NCBI GenBank assembly: GCA_965644295.1 | Contig: CBFFRP010000263.1 | Location: 372,001-436,000, forward strand | Length of the DNA: 64,000 nt | Direction of reading: 5' to 3' | Origin: Paraphysomonas bandaiensis | Taxonomy: Eukaryota; Chrysophyceae | Shown: piece by piece, positions 35,805-46,606 of the stretch | How the letters are laid out: each line of letters opens with the position of its first letter | Position numbering within the stretch: the first letter of the stretch is position 1 | The notes under the pieces: model-generated | What the model was told of the DNA's origin: nothing | What the model saw: only the letters and a program-made list of their open reading frames with translations | The model's database searches: none | Made by a program: the position numbers and the translations under genes

Positions 35805-38219
35805 ATGTCTGAATTATATGAATTTCCATCAAAAATGAGATCAGCATTATTTGCTTTTGCACGTACAACTGAACAAGTACAAGAATGTTTACAATATAAA
35901 GATTGTAACGATTATGCAATGCGTGAATTATTTCGTTTAAAAGTTCAAGATTTTAAATTCTTTTTATCAAAAACATATACAACTATGTTTGATGATGCTG
36001 AATTTTATAATCAAAGGAAAGCATTGACAATGTTTTTTGCTCGTACTATGGAAATTATATGCGAAGTTCCATCAATACTTGACAAAATTTTGTCAGATAC
36101 TGTGGATACACTTATTGCATCGAATGTAAAACAATTAGCTGAAAGTGGTCTTATGGGTGAAATCAAGGTTGTTGAAGATGTTGTATATAAGAGTGGCTCA
36201 ATGATATTCGTGAAGACTCAGAAGGCGTTAGATGCTGCGCTTCAGAACCCCACATTATTGGCTGAGAAGAACTATATTCCTACCGTAGAGGTCATACTCC
36301 CAAGCTCTCGGGGTCGGTCTAAAGATGGTTACTCTCGATATTCTTCGCCTTACAGCCGCAAGTTGGACTCTCTGGTATATCGCAATCGTGACCGCGCTGG
36401 AAAGAGTCAGTTCGATCCCTATCCCACGACCAAAGATGTGCCACAGGAATATAGTCCAAGAAGTGCCTCTGCCGCCGGTGACAACTCGGACTGTAACTCC
36501 CGTGCTTCTTCAAAAAGTAGTAAACGTAGTAAGGGGAAATCGGTGAAAAAGGGGAAGAAATTAACTCTTAAAAAGGGAAAAAGCCGAAAGAATTTGAAGA
36601 AAGGAGCCAGTAAGAGGAATTTATATAACGGGTTCAGCCGTGGGAGTAGCAAGCGAGGCCTGAGAAGAGGTCTCAGTCGTGGAAGTAGCTTTAGTAATCG
36701 GTCCTCGCAGAGCAGTCGTTCCGGAAGCAGTATGAGTAGTTCCAGATCCCGGTCCAGCAGGCAGTCAGTTGGCAACGTGTGGTCCGGTTTGAACGCTGCT
36801 AATCACCTCACGTCAAGGGCTCGGTCTCGACGTGCCTCACAATCCAGTGTTGATAAACCCGCTAAGACGGCCGGACGTAAGACTGTTACCTTGAGTCCTA
36901 TACAAGGACAGCGGAAGAGGGTCAAGGCCCCACGACGAGCGGTAGCTACAGGTGGGTTAGGTGTCGAAAACAGAAGTAAAGGTGTGTCAGAATGTGACGG
37001 AGAGAGTGTAGGTTCTTTAGATAAACCTGTCAATAAACTCAGTGTTACTCGAATCACCAAAACTAGGAGAGATGCTTCGAATGCGCCAAATCAGCAGCAA
37101 AAGGCACCAAAAGGGTTGAATAGATCGATGAAAAAAAACGGAACTGAGCAAGTCCTTGTGACGACTCGCAGTAAGAAGAGTCCCATTCGCACAAATAGGC
37201 GCCAGGCAACAGATATTGACGATAGCTCCAGTGATTCGTCTCCGGAGCAATCAATAGGTCATCAAAGGAACCGCAGGGTGCGTCCCTCTGCAAAGTGTTT
37301 ACCTACGAAATCCAGAACGTTGACCAGCCCAGTGTCGCGCCCGAAGGGCACTCCCGCCTCAAAGGAAGGGGAAACTGATGTTGCCTCTCTTAATGGAGCC
37401 CGTAAAATACCCCAATCTAAACTTCAAAAACTGTCACCGTCTAGACCCCGAAACGCTTCCCCGAGCAGGTTGGAACACGGCAAAGATAAAGCCAAGATAT
37501 CGGTACCCGTAGAGTCGAAGCCAATTATTCGTTCCGTGAAACCCCCAACTAGTCAAGTTCCTTCTAAGAAAACTGAGAATAATATCGTGAGCAATGATGC
37601 CGTGGGGGGTCAAAAGGATACTTCTGATCTGACAGTCATCAAGCCTGTTATGAATCAAACAGATTGTACTGTTCCTCGCACAGCCCCTTCTAGTATACCA
37701 TCTTTTGAAAAATCTCTTCTCGCACTGCCCCTGAAAAATATGGGGAGCGATGCCACACCTGTCTCTATTAGTTCCGTTAGTCCGATTACAACGAAGAAAA
37801 GTGATCAGAGGGAGACAGCATCAGTTATTACGAACAATGTTGACAGTTCCTCTCAGAGTACCCGAAAGCTAGTGAGAAGTGTTTCCAACAAGGGCCCAGC
37901 AAGGAAGAATACAAAGGGCGTTTTGAAACGGGCCACTACAAACCAAGACAGCTCCGTTCAACTCAAACCTCTCGAAAATAGTAATGTAAAGAGCAGTGCC
38001 AGAAGTGGACGTAGTGCTAGTAGTGCCCGCGATAGCTCTAGTGCCGCCGGATTGACTTTTGCGAGTGCTGTAAAAGATTTAGCGAAGTATGGTTATGTGT
38101 ATGATGCTGGAAACGATGCCTTCCTGTCGAAAATAAGCCACGAATATAGCACTACGAAAAAAGTTACCTCTGATCTCGACAAAAAATTATTCCCTACTTT
38201 AAGTGTTTCGTTTTATTGA
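35805..38219 (+). CDS. Large basic Ser/Arg/Lys-rich protein with a helical N-terminal domain
   Basis: A single exon encodes 804 residues from the ATG at 35805. Residues 1-180 appear folded and mainly helical (MSELYEFPSKMRSALFAFAR, FRLKVQDFKFFLSKTYTTMF, KALTMFFARTMEIICEVPSI). The rest is disordered and strongly basic, with runs such as KSSKRSKGKSVKKGKKLTL and SRGSSFSNRSSQSSRSGSSM. Ser-Arg and Ser-Lys repeats suggest an RNA- or chromatin-associated or cytoskeletal linker protein regulated by phosphorylation, but this is inference. The final 45 residues (FASAVKDLAKYGYVYDAGND) may form a second short ordered segment. Third codon positions are almost devoid of G/C in the first codons and much richer later. 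The family is not recognised. Confidence 0.75.
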   Translation: MSELYEFPSKMRSALFAFARTTEQVQECLQYKDCNDYAMRELFRLKVQDFKFFLSKTYTTMFDDAEFYNQRKALTMFFARTMEIICEVPSILDKILSDTVDTLIASNVKQLAESGLMGEIKVVEDVVYKSGSMIFVKTQKALDAALQNPTLLAEKNYIPTVEVILPSSRGRSKDGYSRYSSPYSRKLDSLVYRNRDRAGKSQFDPYPTTKDVPQEYSPRSASAAGDNSDCNSRASSKSSKRSKGKSVKKGKKLTLKKGKSRKNLKKGASKRNLYNGFSRGSSKRGLRRGLSRGSSFSNRSSQSSRSGSSMSSSRSRSSRQSVGNVWSGLNAANHLTSRARSRRASQSSVDKPAKTAGRKTVTLSPIQGQRKRVKAPRRAVATGGLGVENRSKGVSECDGESVGSLDKPVNKLSVTRITKTRRDASNAPNQQQKAPKGLNRSMKKNGTEQVLVTTRSKKSPIRTNRRQATDIDDSSSDSSPEQSIGHQRNRRVRPSAKCLPTKSRTLTSPVSRPKGTPASKEGETDVASLNGARKIPQSKLQKLSPSRPRNASPSRLEHGKDKAKISVPVESKPIIRSVKPPTSQVPSKKTENNIVSNDAVGGQKDTSDLTVIKPVMNQTDCTVPRTAPSSIPSFEKSLLALPLKNMGSDATPVSISSVSPITTKKSDQRETASVITNNVDSSSQSTRKLVRSVSNKGPARKNTKGVLKRATTNQDSSVQLKPLENSNVKSSARSGRSASSARDSSSAAGLTFASAVKDLAKYGYVYDAGNDAFLSKISHEYSTTKKVTSDLDKKLFPTLSVSFY

Positions 38220-40702
38220 TGTTTGTTGTGTTTGCCTATATCAGCTCCTGTAAGATGGGACTGTATGTATTATAGATGTTATTGTTCTTCAAACCTTGAA
38301 TATGTAATGGAATTATCTTGCGTATATTATTATTTACAACATTGATGCTAGTTAATGATAGTATTTGGTGAAATAATTTTACCCAGAATCAATCGAAATT
38401 TCACCCTGATATAATACGACACTAGACAGGATGAATCTGTTAAGACTGAAATATACGAGCCAATAGTCTCTGTCGTTTGATATATCAGTATGAGGTAATG
38501 AATGTCTTAAAATTTAAAATTGTGCAACTACCTCATCACGTATATAGAAATTTTCTTATATAAACAACAAATTTGAGTTTAACCAGATGATTACAGATTA
38601 CAGTAGTCATAAATATCTTATGTTTAGTAATAGGCGTTTATGCCCCATATTGACAGCAACTAATCACCGCATTCGACCCATCTAGTGAGTGTTGCGACCG
38701 CGCACCTCGACCTATGTACATATTGCTTAGTTCAGCGCTTCCCCACCCGGGTACTCACTGCATATTCAGCGCTAAAAACTAAAAACCGTGTGATAATGAA
38801 GTTGGTTTCAGGTTTCAGTTCTAGGTAACTAGCAACTACCGTATGGGTGTTGGAATACGCATGGTTCTCTAAGATAGTACTGTAGAGTACGTTAAATCAA
38901 TGTGAGAAACAGTAAGACATGGAGACAAAGATACTATATAGCTATAACTGTGAAACTGAAGTACTGTATCATGACGATTCAAGATACGGAAGTTGAGCAG
39001 TGGTTGATATGAACAAAATAATTTATCATGTTGTTGACATGTCTTACATGACAACACACACAATTGTGTATGCAATTATAATAAAGAGTCTATCCAGTTT
39101 AATTACTATAAACTTTTTTCAACGATCTTAATTCTATAATTGACCAATATAGTCAAAAATGGGCCTTAATCAAGTATTAGTTAGACCCCCACCCGGGCAC
39201 TACCAAAGTGCGCGCTCATAATGGTGCAGAATCCATGTCCACGTAGAGCTTCACAGACTCCCACCGGAATGGAAGTGTTAAGTTTTAACATAACTGAACT
39301 ATAAGTAAACAATATCACCTATCATTCTCTGTTATTCATCACATGGATGTGATCTCAACTGCTAATCATGTTCATATGATCATGTATATACAATCATGCT
39401 CATGGAAGGTCAACTACATCCCAGCTGCATCGTATCTGAGGCCACACTACTAGATACATACATATCATTGCAGCCTGTGGATTTCATTATCATATCAGCA
39501 TACTTTTATAGCTAATAATCGTATTGTTACTATTCAGGGTGCTCCATACGGTCCATGCATGTATATGTGTATGGGGGTTCTGTATGTATATGTGTGTATC
39601 TGCTGCGGTATTATTCATATGATCATACGAGTCTCTCTCCTCATGAGGAGCACACACCACTATACACCACTATGACCACACACTGTTGATAGTTCTCACT
39701 CGTGTCTGTGAGTAGAGGCAGCAGCAGAGCCTCTGCATCATGTACTTCATATATGCATATATCCATATCCTCACATTCACTTCGAAGTCATATATATGGA
39801 AAAATAGAGCATTTTTTAAATCTAAAACGAGTGAAATTCATACAGGGAGGACTCGAAATAAAAAACTGTGCGATGAATGCTATACTAATTTAAGCAAGAA
39901 CATTCTGCATGCTCACTGCACTTACTTTCTTGAGTGATTGAGCGAAAATGGAATTGCAAAGCTACATTAGTCCTGACTCTTAAACTGCTGTATTCTGAGC
40001 CCGTAATTAGGTAGTACCGGGTGGGGATCTAACTAATACTTGATTAAATCGCATACTTTATTTACTAGTGTTACCTACTGAAACCTGAAACCAACTAGCT
40101 ACTTCATTATCACACGGTTTTTAGTTTTTAGCGCTGAATATGTAGTGGGAACCCGGGTGGGGAAGCGCTGAACTAAGCAATGTGTACATGGTAGAGGTGC
40201 GCGGTCGCAACACTCTGCAGCACTCACTAGACGGTCAAATGTAGTCAGGCTCCGCAGGGCTTTGGGTAAACTTGTGTCTATTTCACTATTCGATATATAT
40301 ATTTGGTAAAAATCATGATTTTTTTTGGTAATTTGCGTATAACAAGTGTTTATATAAATCAATTTAGAGTATCTAGCTAGCTAATATACACAATACACAA
40401 CCGGCATCAATATTCAATATAAGGCCAATAAATAAAATATACTTTTGATGAACAATGCATTGTACATAATATCGAAAAGATATTTAGTGACATGTATTTT
40501 AAATGCTATGGAGAAATTGTAGGCTTTCGCATTAATACATTATTACGCTGCTTTTGCTACAACTGCAATGAATAGCACTTGACACTTCATATGGAAAAAC
40601 ACTTGAAGCGCTGTCAACTGTGACACCACGATAAGTGCGAACTCAGTACGACGCCATTCTATCACACTCGACCTAATGATTTTCGATCATTTGTAAGATG
40701 TG
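38220..40702. other. Long intergenic stretch between convergent genes, holding an inverted-repeat element
   Basis: No gene is seen in 2.5 kb. Most of it is occupied by an element with long inverted arms (38681-40231), listed separately. The motif GTAATGAATGTCTTA near 38496 recurs near 16538 and, imperfectly, near 57590. Confidence 0.55.
38681..40231. mobile_element. Foldback-type element with two pairs of inverted arms, no coding capacity
   Basis: The outer arms are 38681-38829 and 40072-40231. They are reverse complements over about 150 bp with small indels; shared blocks include GTTGCGACCGCGCACCTC, TTCAGCGCTTCCCCACCCGG and CGTGTGATAATGAAG. A second inner pair, 39166-39204 and 40010-40047, shares TTAATCAAGTATTAGTTAGA followed by CCCCACCCGG. 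The distance between outer and inner arm is about 335 bp on the left and 25 bp on the right, so the left arm has gained an insertion or the right has lost DNA. The interior has no transposase frame. It is probably a non-autonomous foldback DNA transposon. Confidence 0.7.
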
Positions 40703-41741
40703 TTATAAAATCCCAGCTTTAATGTAAGCATGAATATCGATGGAATTAATCTGCATGAATATGATACTCAGATGTAAGTACATCACAACGTATAATACAC
40801 ACCCGATGCATCCTATGATAATGCTGGCTCTGCTGTTCGCATACTGAATAACAATCGGGCCAAAATTTCTTACCAAAAAAAGTCCGCTGCTCGCTGCCGC
40901 CACTGTCAACGATAGCCAAGAAACTAGCTCAGATGGTGCGAGGCATATAATCTACAATTGTAACAATAATGACCATTGCTGGGTTGACATAACTAGATAC
41001 CTTACCGAAGCAGGGATAAAAACGAATAGAGAATATCCATATACGCAGAGGACTGTGATAAGGCTGGTGTTTGTCTCTAATTGCCTGAATAAGAACCACA
41101 CCAACAACGTAGATGCCACTGTGAAGCCATACACAACACTCGCGATACTCACGACGGAGTTAAAGTCGTACTGCCTATGGTAAGGATAAGTATAAGTATA
41201 ATCATCTAAACAACTACAAATAAGCCTACCAATTCTTCCCGTAGAGCCATGATGCCATCCAACTGTTTATATGAGAAGTTACAGCCAGTGTGAAGATAAG
41301 AGAAGTGGATATCTGATACAGTGTCGATTAATAAGAACCTATGATCATTTTAATATCTCACCCAAAATGGACCATATGCATCAGGTTTATCTGCAATTGT
41401 CGACATAAATGATTTCTCAGCCTGATATATATATGGAGAGAGAGTGTGTGTAAGATATAATGAATTGAAATCAACGAATGATCTGACCCTGCAGTATATG
41501 GTTGATCTATACAACCTGCTGATAACATCCGCTGTATCCACATCAAAATACTGTATATAATATTATATATCTATATATGTATGTATATATATACCGGTTG
41601 ATAATATCGTATACTTATACATCCACAAAATGGGATGTCTACATCTTGTTTATCTGTCTTGGACCCCAGTAATGAGTCATGAGGAGCCATGCTATCAATA
41701 TCATCATCATCTTCCATATGTAAATTTCTTGATGTACTCAT
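40703..41741 (-). CDS. Yip1-domain Golgi membrane protein (YIPF1/YIPF2-like)
   Basis: Six exons (41741-41595, 41550-41488, 41421-41362, 41312-41230, 41174-41006, 40951-40703) give 256 residues. The cytosolic N-terminus is acidic (MEDDDDIDSMAPHDS). It is followed by the family signature CISIRYYQPYFDVDTADVIS and, 21 residues on, DKPDAYGPFW, the entry to the first membrane helix. With the introns placed here the spacing between these motifs equals that in YIPF1/2 as I recall it. About five hydrophobic segments follow (ISTSLIFTLAVTSHI, SIASVVYGFTVASTLLVWFL, VLCVYGYSLFVFIPASI, VSWLSLTVAAASSGLFLV, IIIGCIGCVLYVVMYLHLSI). Yip1-family proteins interact with Rab GTPases in ER-Golgi traffic. Exon 2 uses a GTCAG donor, accepted because it preserves frame and family spacing. 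Confidence 0.88.
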
Positions 41742-42302
41742 TTATCTATTTTTAAGTGCATATGATGTGATTGATTCGTGGTTTACTATGTATATATGAG
41801 AGAGATGAGTGTATATATAGTCTAGAGACAGTGATATAGTAGGTATGTATGTATACTGCTGTAGGTCCTAGAGGTGTGTATGGATATAATACTGTTGTAT
41901 GCTGTATGTATTATACTCTGTGTAGAGAGCAGCAGTATATGTACACTGTACCATACACCATACACCATACTTCCTACACGTACTGCTGTGTGTACATATA
42001 TACCACTATGTCGTATATGCAGATATTTCCTGTACGGTATATCATACCATATACACTGTATACTCTAATTCTACAATACAATCTATGCACAGATTTTTCC
42101 TCTGGTGTCATTCTTCACTTCTACTTCACACAATCATCCAGTCCCTCACTAGTATACATACATACACCTCTCCATTATACATGATATCATATGAGATTAT
42201 ACATACATACCCCTCTATATCATATAACTATATATACATCAACTCATTCACTTATTAATACCTCATTCATTACACACTATTCAATCATTTATCCATCATT
42301 CA
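41742..42302. promoter_or_regulatory. Probable bidirectional promoter region
   Basis: The 561-bp region between diverging ATGs is low-complexity, with many TATAC and TACCATAC motifs. No gene is supported; the open frames through it are repetitive. The promoter role is inferred. Confidence 0.5.
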
Positions 42303-43669
42303 ATGGCAAATACAACAGATGATATTCTACATACAGTTCTTACATTACAATTATTTAAAATTCCCATAATTAAAACATCAATCAATTATGAAGATTGTTT
42401 TCATTCTTCTATTGGGGAAGATACTGTTTCATCATTTATTATTGATTTAACAAGAAAACGTGAACGTTTACGTTGTTTATTATCTACAGTATCATATAAT
42501 GAGACCCTACAAGCCTTAGATGAGTATCTTCCATTAGTATGGCAATTACTGGATTCATTAGATCGACAAGATCCTGTACCACTTGATTCTCCATTAAAGT
42601 TTTCATGGATTAGTGGTTTAGGAATATCTAATGAAGTGTATTCATTTGGGCAAATTATATTTGAGTTAATTATGACTTTAAATGCACGCGCGTTGTGTCT
42701 TGCAAACTTAGCGACGGAGACTGCTAGATCCGATGTTGGTGCTGTGAACGCGGCGGCAAAATTATTTCGTGAGGCGTCCTCAGTTATGTTATTTATTAGC
42801 TCTAACGTGGTCCCTCGTTGGCAAGGAATACATACTATCACGTCACTACCACCTGAGTGCAATGCAGAATATGCGAAGTTCCTCTCAGATTATTTTACTA
42901 CGTCCTCTCATCAGATGGTTGTCGCTAAAGCGCTTCAAGGTTCTACTCCAAGTTCTGTCATGATGGGCTTGTGTGTAAATGTTGTTCGCGGTATGGAGTT
43001 CAGCCTGGACGTTCTATATCGATTGGCCTCATCTGAGGTCCAGCGAAGTAATCCAGACCTCCCGGTACATATGGCTTGCATTCGTGAATACCTTCACGCA
43101 TTAGTTTACGCTTACCAAGCTGATAATATGATTGCGAAGACGGAGACAGGGGTGGCTATTGCTCTTTGTGCTGTGGCAAACGTAAGACTTGTACATAACA
43201 TAGAGTTTTATATATAAATTGTCCATCATTGGTGATCTCATTGTTGACTGATGTGGTTTTAAACAGAAAAAGCTTGAGGAGAAACCTTCAAAGGAACGGG
43301 TATTTGACCCCTTATCCCCAGGCATGCCTCGTATGTCGAAGCAGAGCTCTAGCCTAAGAAGAGGAATTGTGGCATTAGCCGAGAAAATCCAAACAATCAG
43401 GAAACGCGCTGAGAACGATAACAGTATGATATATTTTAAACCAATACCCAGAGATATGAGCGAATTGCCTGAGCTTCCTCCTCGTAAGTGTCACTTCATT
43501 TGTTATTACGTACTTTTTAAGTTGTCTTCGTTCAGCTACCACTCTCAATCTTCCGACCACAGTTTATGATCAACCCAGTACTGAGCTAATACAATTTGCT
43601 TATGATCCCAAGCGTAAACGGACGGTATTTAATGCTTTGAATAATATGTTCTCCAAATCCAAAAAGTAG
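42303..43669 (+). CDS. BRO1-domain protein, BROX-like
   Basis: Three exons (42303-43181, 43267-43483, 43536-43669) give 409 residues, nearly the length of human BROX (411). Typical BRO1 features are FKIPIIKTSINYEDCF near the start, the helical core FSWISGLGISNEVYSFGQII, ISSNVVPRWQGIHTITSLPP and LASSEVQRSNPDLPVHMACI. Near the end, NSMIYFKPIPRDMSELPELP corresponds to the NGFIYFQKIP segment of BROX. BRO1 domains bind CHMP4-type ESCRT-III subunits, so a role in endosomal or nuclear-envelope membrane remodelling is likely. There is no V domain or Pro-rich tail as in Alix. The C-terminal CAAX farnesylation box of animal BROX is absent (it ends FSKSKK). It is head to head with the Yip1 gene. Confidence 0.85.
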
Positions 43670-44914
43670 TTATTAATTATTATGCACTTTCTATATTTCA
43701 TATACAACTAAAGTAATCAGTGCTAGTGTATTCCATCAGTTTTACAATGCTCTAGAAATCCAGCTCTGGGGTGAGTACCACCACATTGTGTATAGATATG
43801 AATCGTGTTGATACCAAGATGCAACCACCTTTGCTCTATCACTCGAGCAAACGCAGTCAGCAAGCAGAATGTTGATATACCTGACATCTGCTGACTTCAG
43901 GATTTTGAGTCCTCAAGGTGAACATCCTGGATGCTTGACTTCATCAGGCAGCCCAATACCCCGGGTGCCTGTTTATTCGCCAGGACGTCTACAGTATACA
44001 TGTATGCAAATATTTGCAGTGAAACAGGATAGCGTATTCTGCATATGAAATAAATAGTGAGTGACACACAGTTTGTATTGCTTTTCCCTCTTTTGGTCTA
44101 GAAAGGAAGTAGTGTTGCAACTGCATTACAAGCTTCGTTTAATCTTACCTTTTGCTTTGCTTTGTCGTCGTTGTAAGGGTGTGATTGCAGAAAACGTATA
44201 TAATACTAAACCAATTTTGATTAGATATAATCCCATAATTTATAGTAAAAGTTGGTAGGCTAAAATATGCATCTCTCACTTTATAGTTCTAAAATATTTG
44301 ATGTAATATATATACATACAACTGAAAGACATTAAAGCAATTGTAAGAAATCTGGCTTTACATTATTGGTCTTTTATGGTACTCACAACTCACAAGCATA
44401 GAGTAATAACTAATATTCTAGTTTAATTCCATTCATGATGATATTCTCCATACTCCAGAGTGACTTACGTTAGTAAGCCGGACCTGGCTTAAGCATAGAG
44501 AAAACTAATATAGGCAGATGACATGAAGACATCATGTGGTACTACGAGGTAGCGGTTTCTAAAATCCTTTCCATTGCCATTCATCGGAGCATTTATAGGT
44601 TTGTCATGAAGAAAGCATTGTACATTACTACCTCATACCTCAGTCATTGGAGACATTACTACGCTTATCACACTCCCCTTCGTAAAGTTATAGTGCACTA
44701 ACAACGTAAGAGATGCATCAGGCAGACTAGTAAACACCTATATTTTCTACTCATTGTCTCTGACAATAGTAGCACTGCTTACTAGATTTCAATAAAGCTT
44801 TGATTATATAAACTCACAAGGTACACTGTATCAAGAAACACGGATCACTATAGTCAACGTACATATGTAGTCACTATTCAAGATAATATAACACGAATCC
44901 ATGCATCTTCGACC
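43670..44914. other. Intergenic stretch between convergent genes
   Basis: I see no gene, clear repeat or RNA in this 1.2-kb stretch. The short open frame at 44061-44258 has no recognisable motif. Confidence 0.5.
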
Positions 44915-46027
44915 TCAATCTACTACAGCAGTCTTACAAATTGGGCATGACGGCGTTCGCAAGAGCCATCGATCAATGCAATTCGTGTGAAACATATGAA
45001 AACAAGATAATGTTTTGATCTCCTCATTTGTTGCGTAGTTCTCCCTACAAACAATACACTGTCTCCTGTGGTCCACTTCGTCACAGTCCGCTGACACGTC
45101 GTCATTAGAAACTCTCTCCCCAGAAAATCGATGTGTTGGTAGGGCTTCAATGGCATGTCGTCGACTGCTGTTTATATCTTCCTCCTCGTTATTTCCTTCA
45201 TAAGTTACTTCCATATCTGAAGTCATAAAGTTGCCAACAAGCATTCCCAGCCCAGCTCCCATGATTGCCCCATCCAGTACAGATATACCTCGTCCCTCGT
45301 GTACCCACATTCGATTACCCCGCCGGTTAGTGTTATCACCTGTGCTGGACATAATGAGTGACAGTCCTGCTCCGCCTACTGCTCCAGTCAACATGGCCGC
45401 ACTCATTACACCAGTGTGAACACTATCTCTTCGTCCATCCCAGTAACCGCCGAATGGATCTGGCTGATAACCATAATGTGTGCTTGTTGGAGCACCACAG
45501 TCGATACATACCGGAGAATTTTGGGGGATGGCACTAGAACAATATGTACATTGGGCCATATTTCCAGGTAGTACGTGGCTAGAACTGTTAAAGTCCACTG
45601 CAGATTGTTGAGCACCTGTGTTTGTTGGTCTCATGTTGGAGCACACGCGACAATTCAAAACATCCCGACGATTCGAACTAGCACAGTAATCACATTGCCA
45701 TACGTCCTCTCTATAATTGTTAAGGTTTAAATTGGTTGTATCAGGTTCTATATGTCTCTCATCATCGTGTTCAATGATACCATCACGCAGATTATCACAT
45801 GCTTGACATGCATATAATGAATTAGAATTTAAACATGTACATACACTACATGCCCATTCATCTTCAGATGATATAACATCATCTACATGATCTGATGATG
45901 TTATATTATGTATTGAAGATATATTTGGATTCGATTCATGGATTTGACGGGAACATCGTAATGAATGTAGTCTTATATTAGATGCTGGTACATGAGCTGA
46001 ACATATTTCACATTGAACATAATTCAT
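44915..46027 (-). CDS. RING-H2 ubiquitin ligase with RanBP2-type zinc fingers and Gly-rich hydrophobic segments
   Basis: A single exon encodes 370 residues. The N-terminus has a small zinc-binding motif (CEICSAHVPASNIRLHSLRC). It is followed by two or three RanBP2/NZF-like fingers (WACSVCTCLNSNSLYACQAC, WQCDYCASSNRRDVLNCRVC, AQCTYCSSAIPQNSPVCIDC). The middle holds two Gly/Ala-rich hydrophobic stretches (GVMSAAMLTGAVGGAGLSLI and GAIMGAGLGMLVGNFM), possibly membrane-inserting. The C-terminus is a RING-H2: CIVCRENYATNEEIKTLSCF, then HMFHTNCIDRWLLRTPSCPI ending in C. NZF fingers often bind ubiquitin, so the protein could both read and attach ubiquitin. An intact Copia element sits about 220 bp upstream of its start codon and may separate it from its original promoter. 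Confidence 0.85.
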   Translation of the reverse strand: MNYVQCEICSAHVPASNIRLHSLRCSRQIHESNPNISSIHNITSSDHVDDVISSEDEWACSVCTCLNSNSLYACQACDNLRDGIIEHDDERHIEPDTTNLNLNNYREDVWQCDYCASSNRRDVLNCRVCSNMRPTNTGAQQSAVDFNSSSHVLPGNMAQCTYCSSAIPQNSPVCIDCGAPTSTHYGYQPDPFGGYWDGRRDSVHTGVMSAAMLTGAVGGAGLSLIMSSTGDNTNRRGNRMWVHEGRGISVLDGAIMGAGLGMLVGNFMTSDMEVTYEGNNEEEDINSSRRHAIEALPTHRFSGERVSNDDVSADCDEVDHRRQCIVCRENYATNEEIKTLSCFHMFHTNCIDRWLLRTPSCPICKTAVVD

Positions 46028-46250
46028 ATATTCTAAATTAGATATTTGATGTTATATTATAGATGAGATTATGGATAGGAGTATGTGATAATGTCATAGG
46101 GAGATATCTATATATACATGTATATATGGATGTATGAGAACTCCTCGCGATGTATGGAGTATATATACAGATGTATAAGCAGCTAACACATCTTTAGATA
46201 CAGCAATGGGTACGTATGACTACATATACTGTATGTCCTCAATAGTACAC

Positions 46251-46606
46251 CGAAGAGAAATACGTACTTGGATCGAAAATACAACACTGATACTACAGAT
46301 CAATCAAACACTCACGGATCCAGTTCGCCCGTTGTCCTCCGTTCAAACTACACTACAGGTAGGCAAAAGACAAGTCTCTTTGCAAATACTACAGAAATCG
46401 TTAGTGATAGGAAATTATGGTGTCTCCCTACAACACAATAATACTACAGCTGATCATGTTCTACTGTACACTCTCACTCGTATCCTACAGAGTCACACAT
46501 GTACAATGACTGAAAACATAATCACTGTAACAAAAACGAATGTGCACGTTGACTTTCATTTCCATCACTCGAAGACTTCTATACCGAATCATCATTTAGC
46601 TCTACG
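46251..46606 (-). repeat. 3' LTR of the intact Copia element
   Basis: This 356-bp copy is identical by eye to the other LTR except for CGAAGAG instead of CGTAGAG at its outer end. The gag-pol stop codon (46592-46594) lies inside it. Confidence 0.93.

Noticed and set aside
36419-36775. Leu/Arg-rich 118-codon minus-strand frame inside the basic-protein gene
   Set aside because: It is the complement of Ser/Lys/Arg codons. No motif and no splice support.
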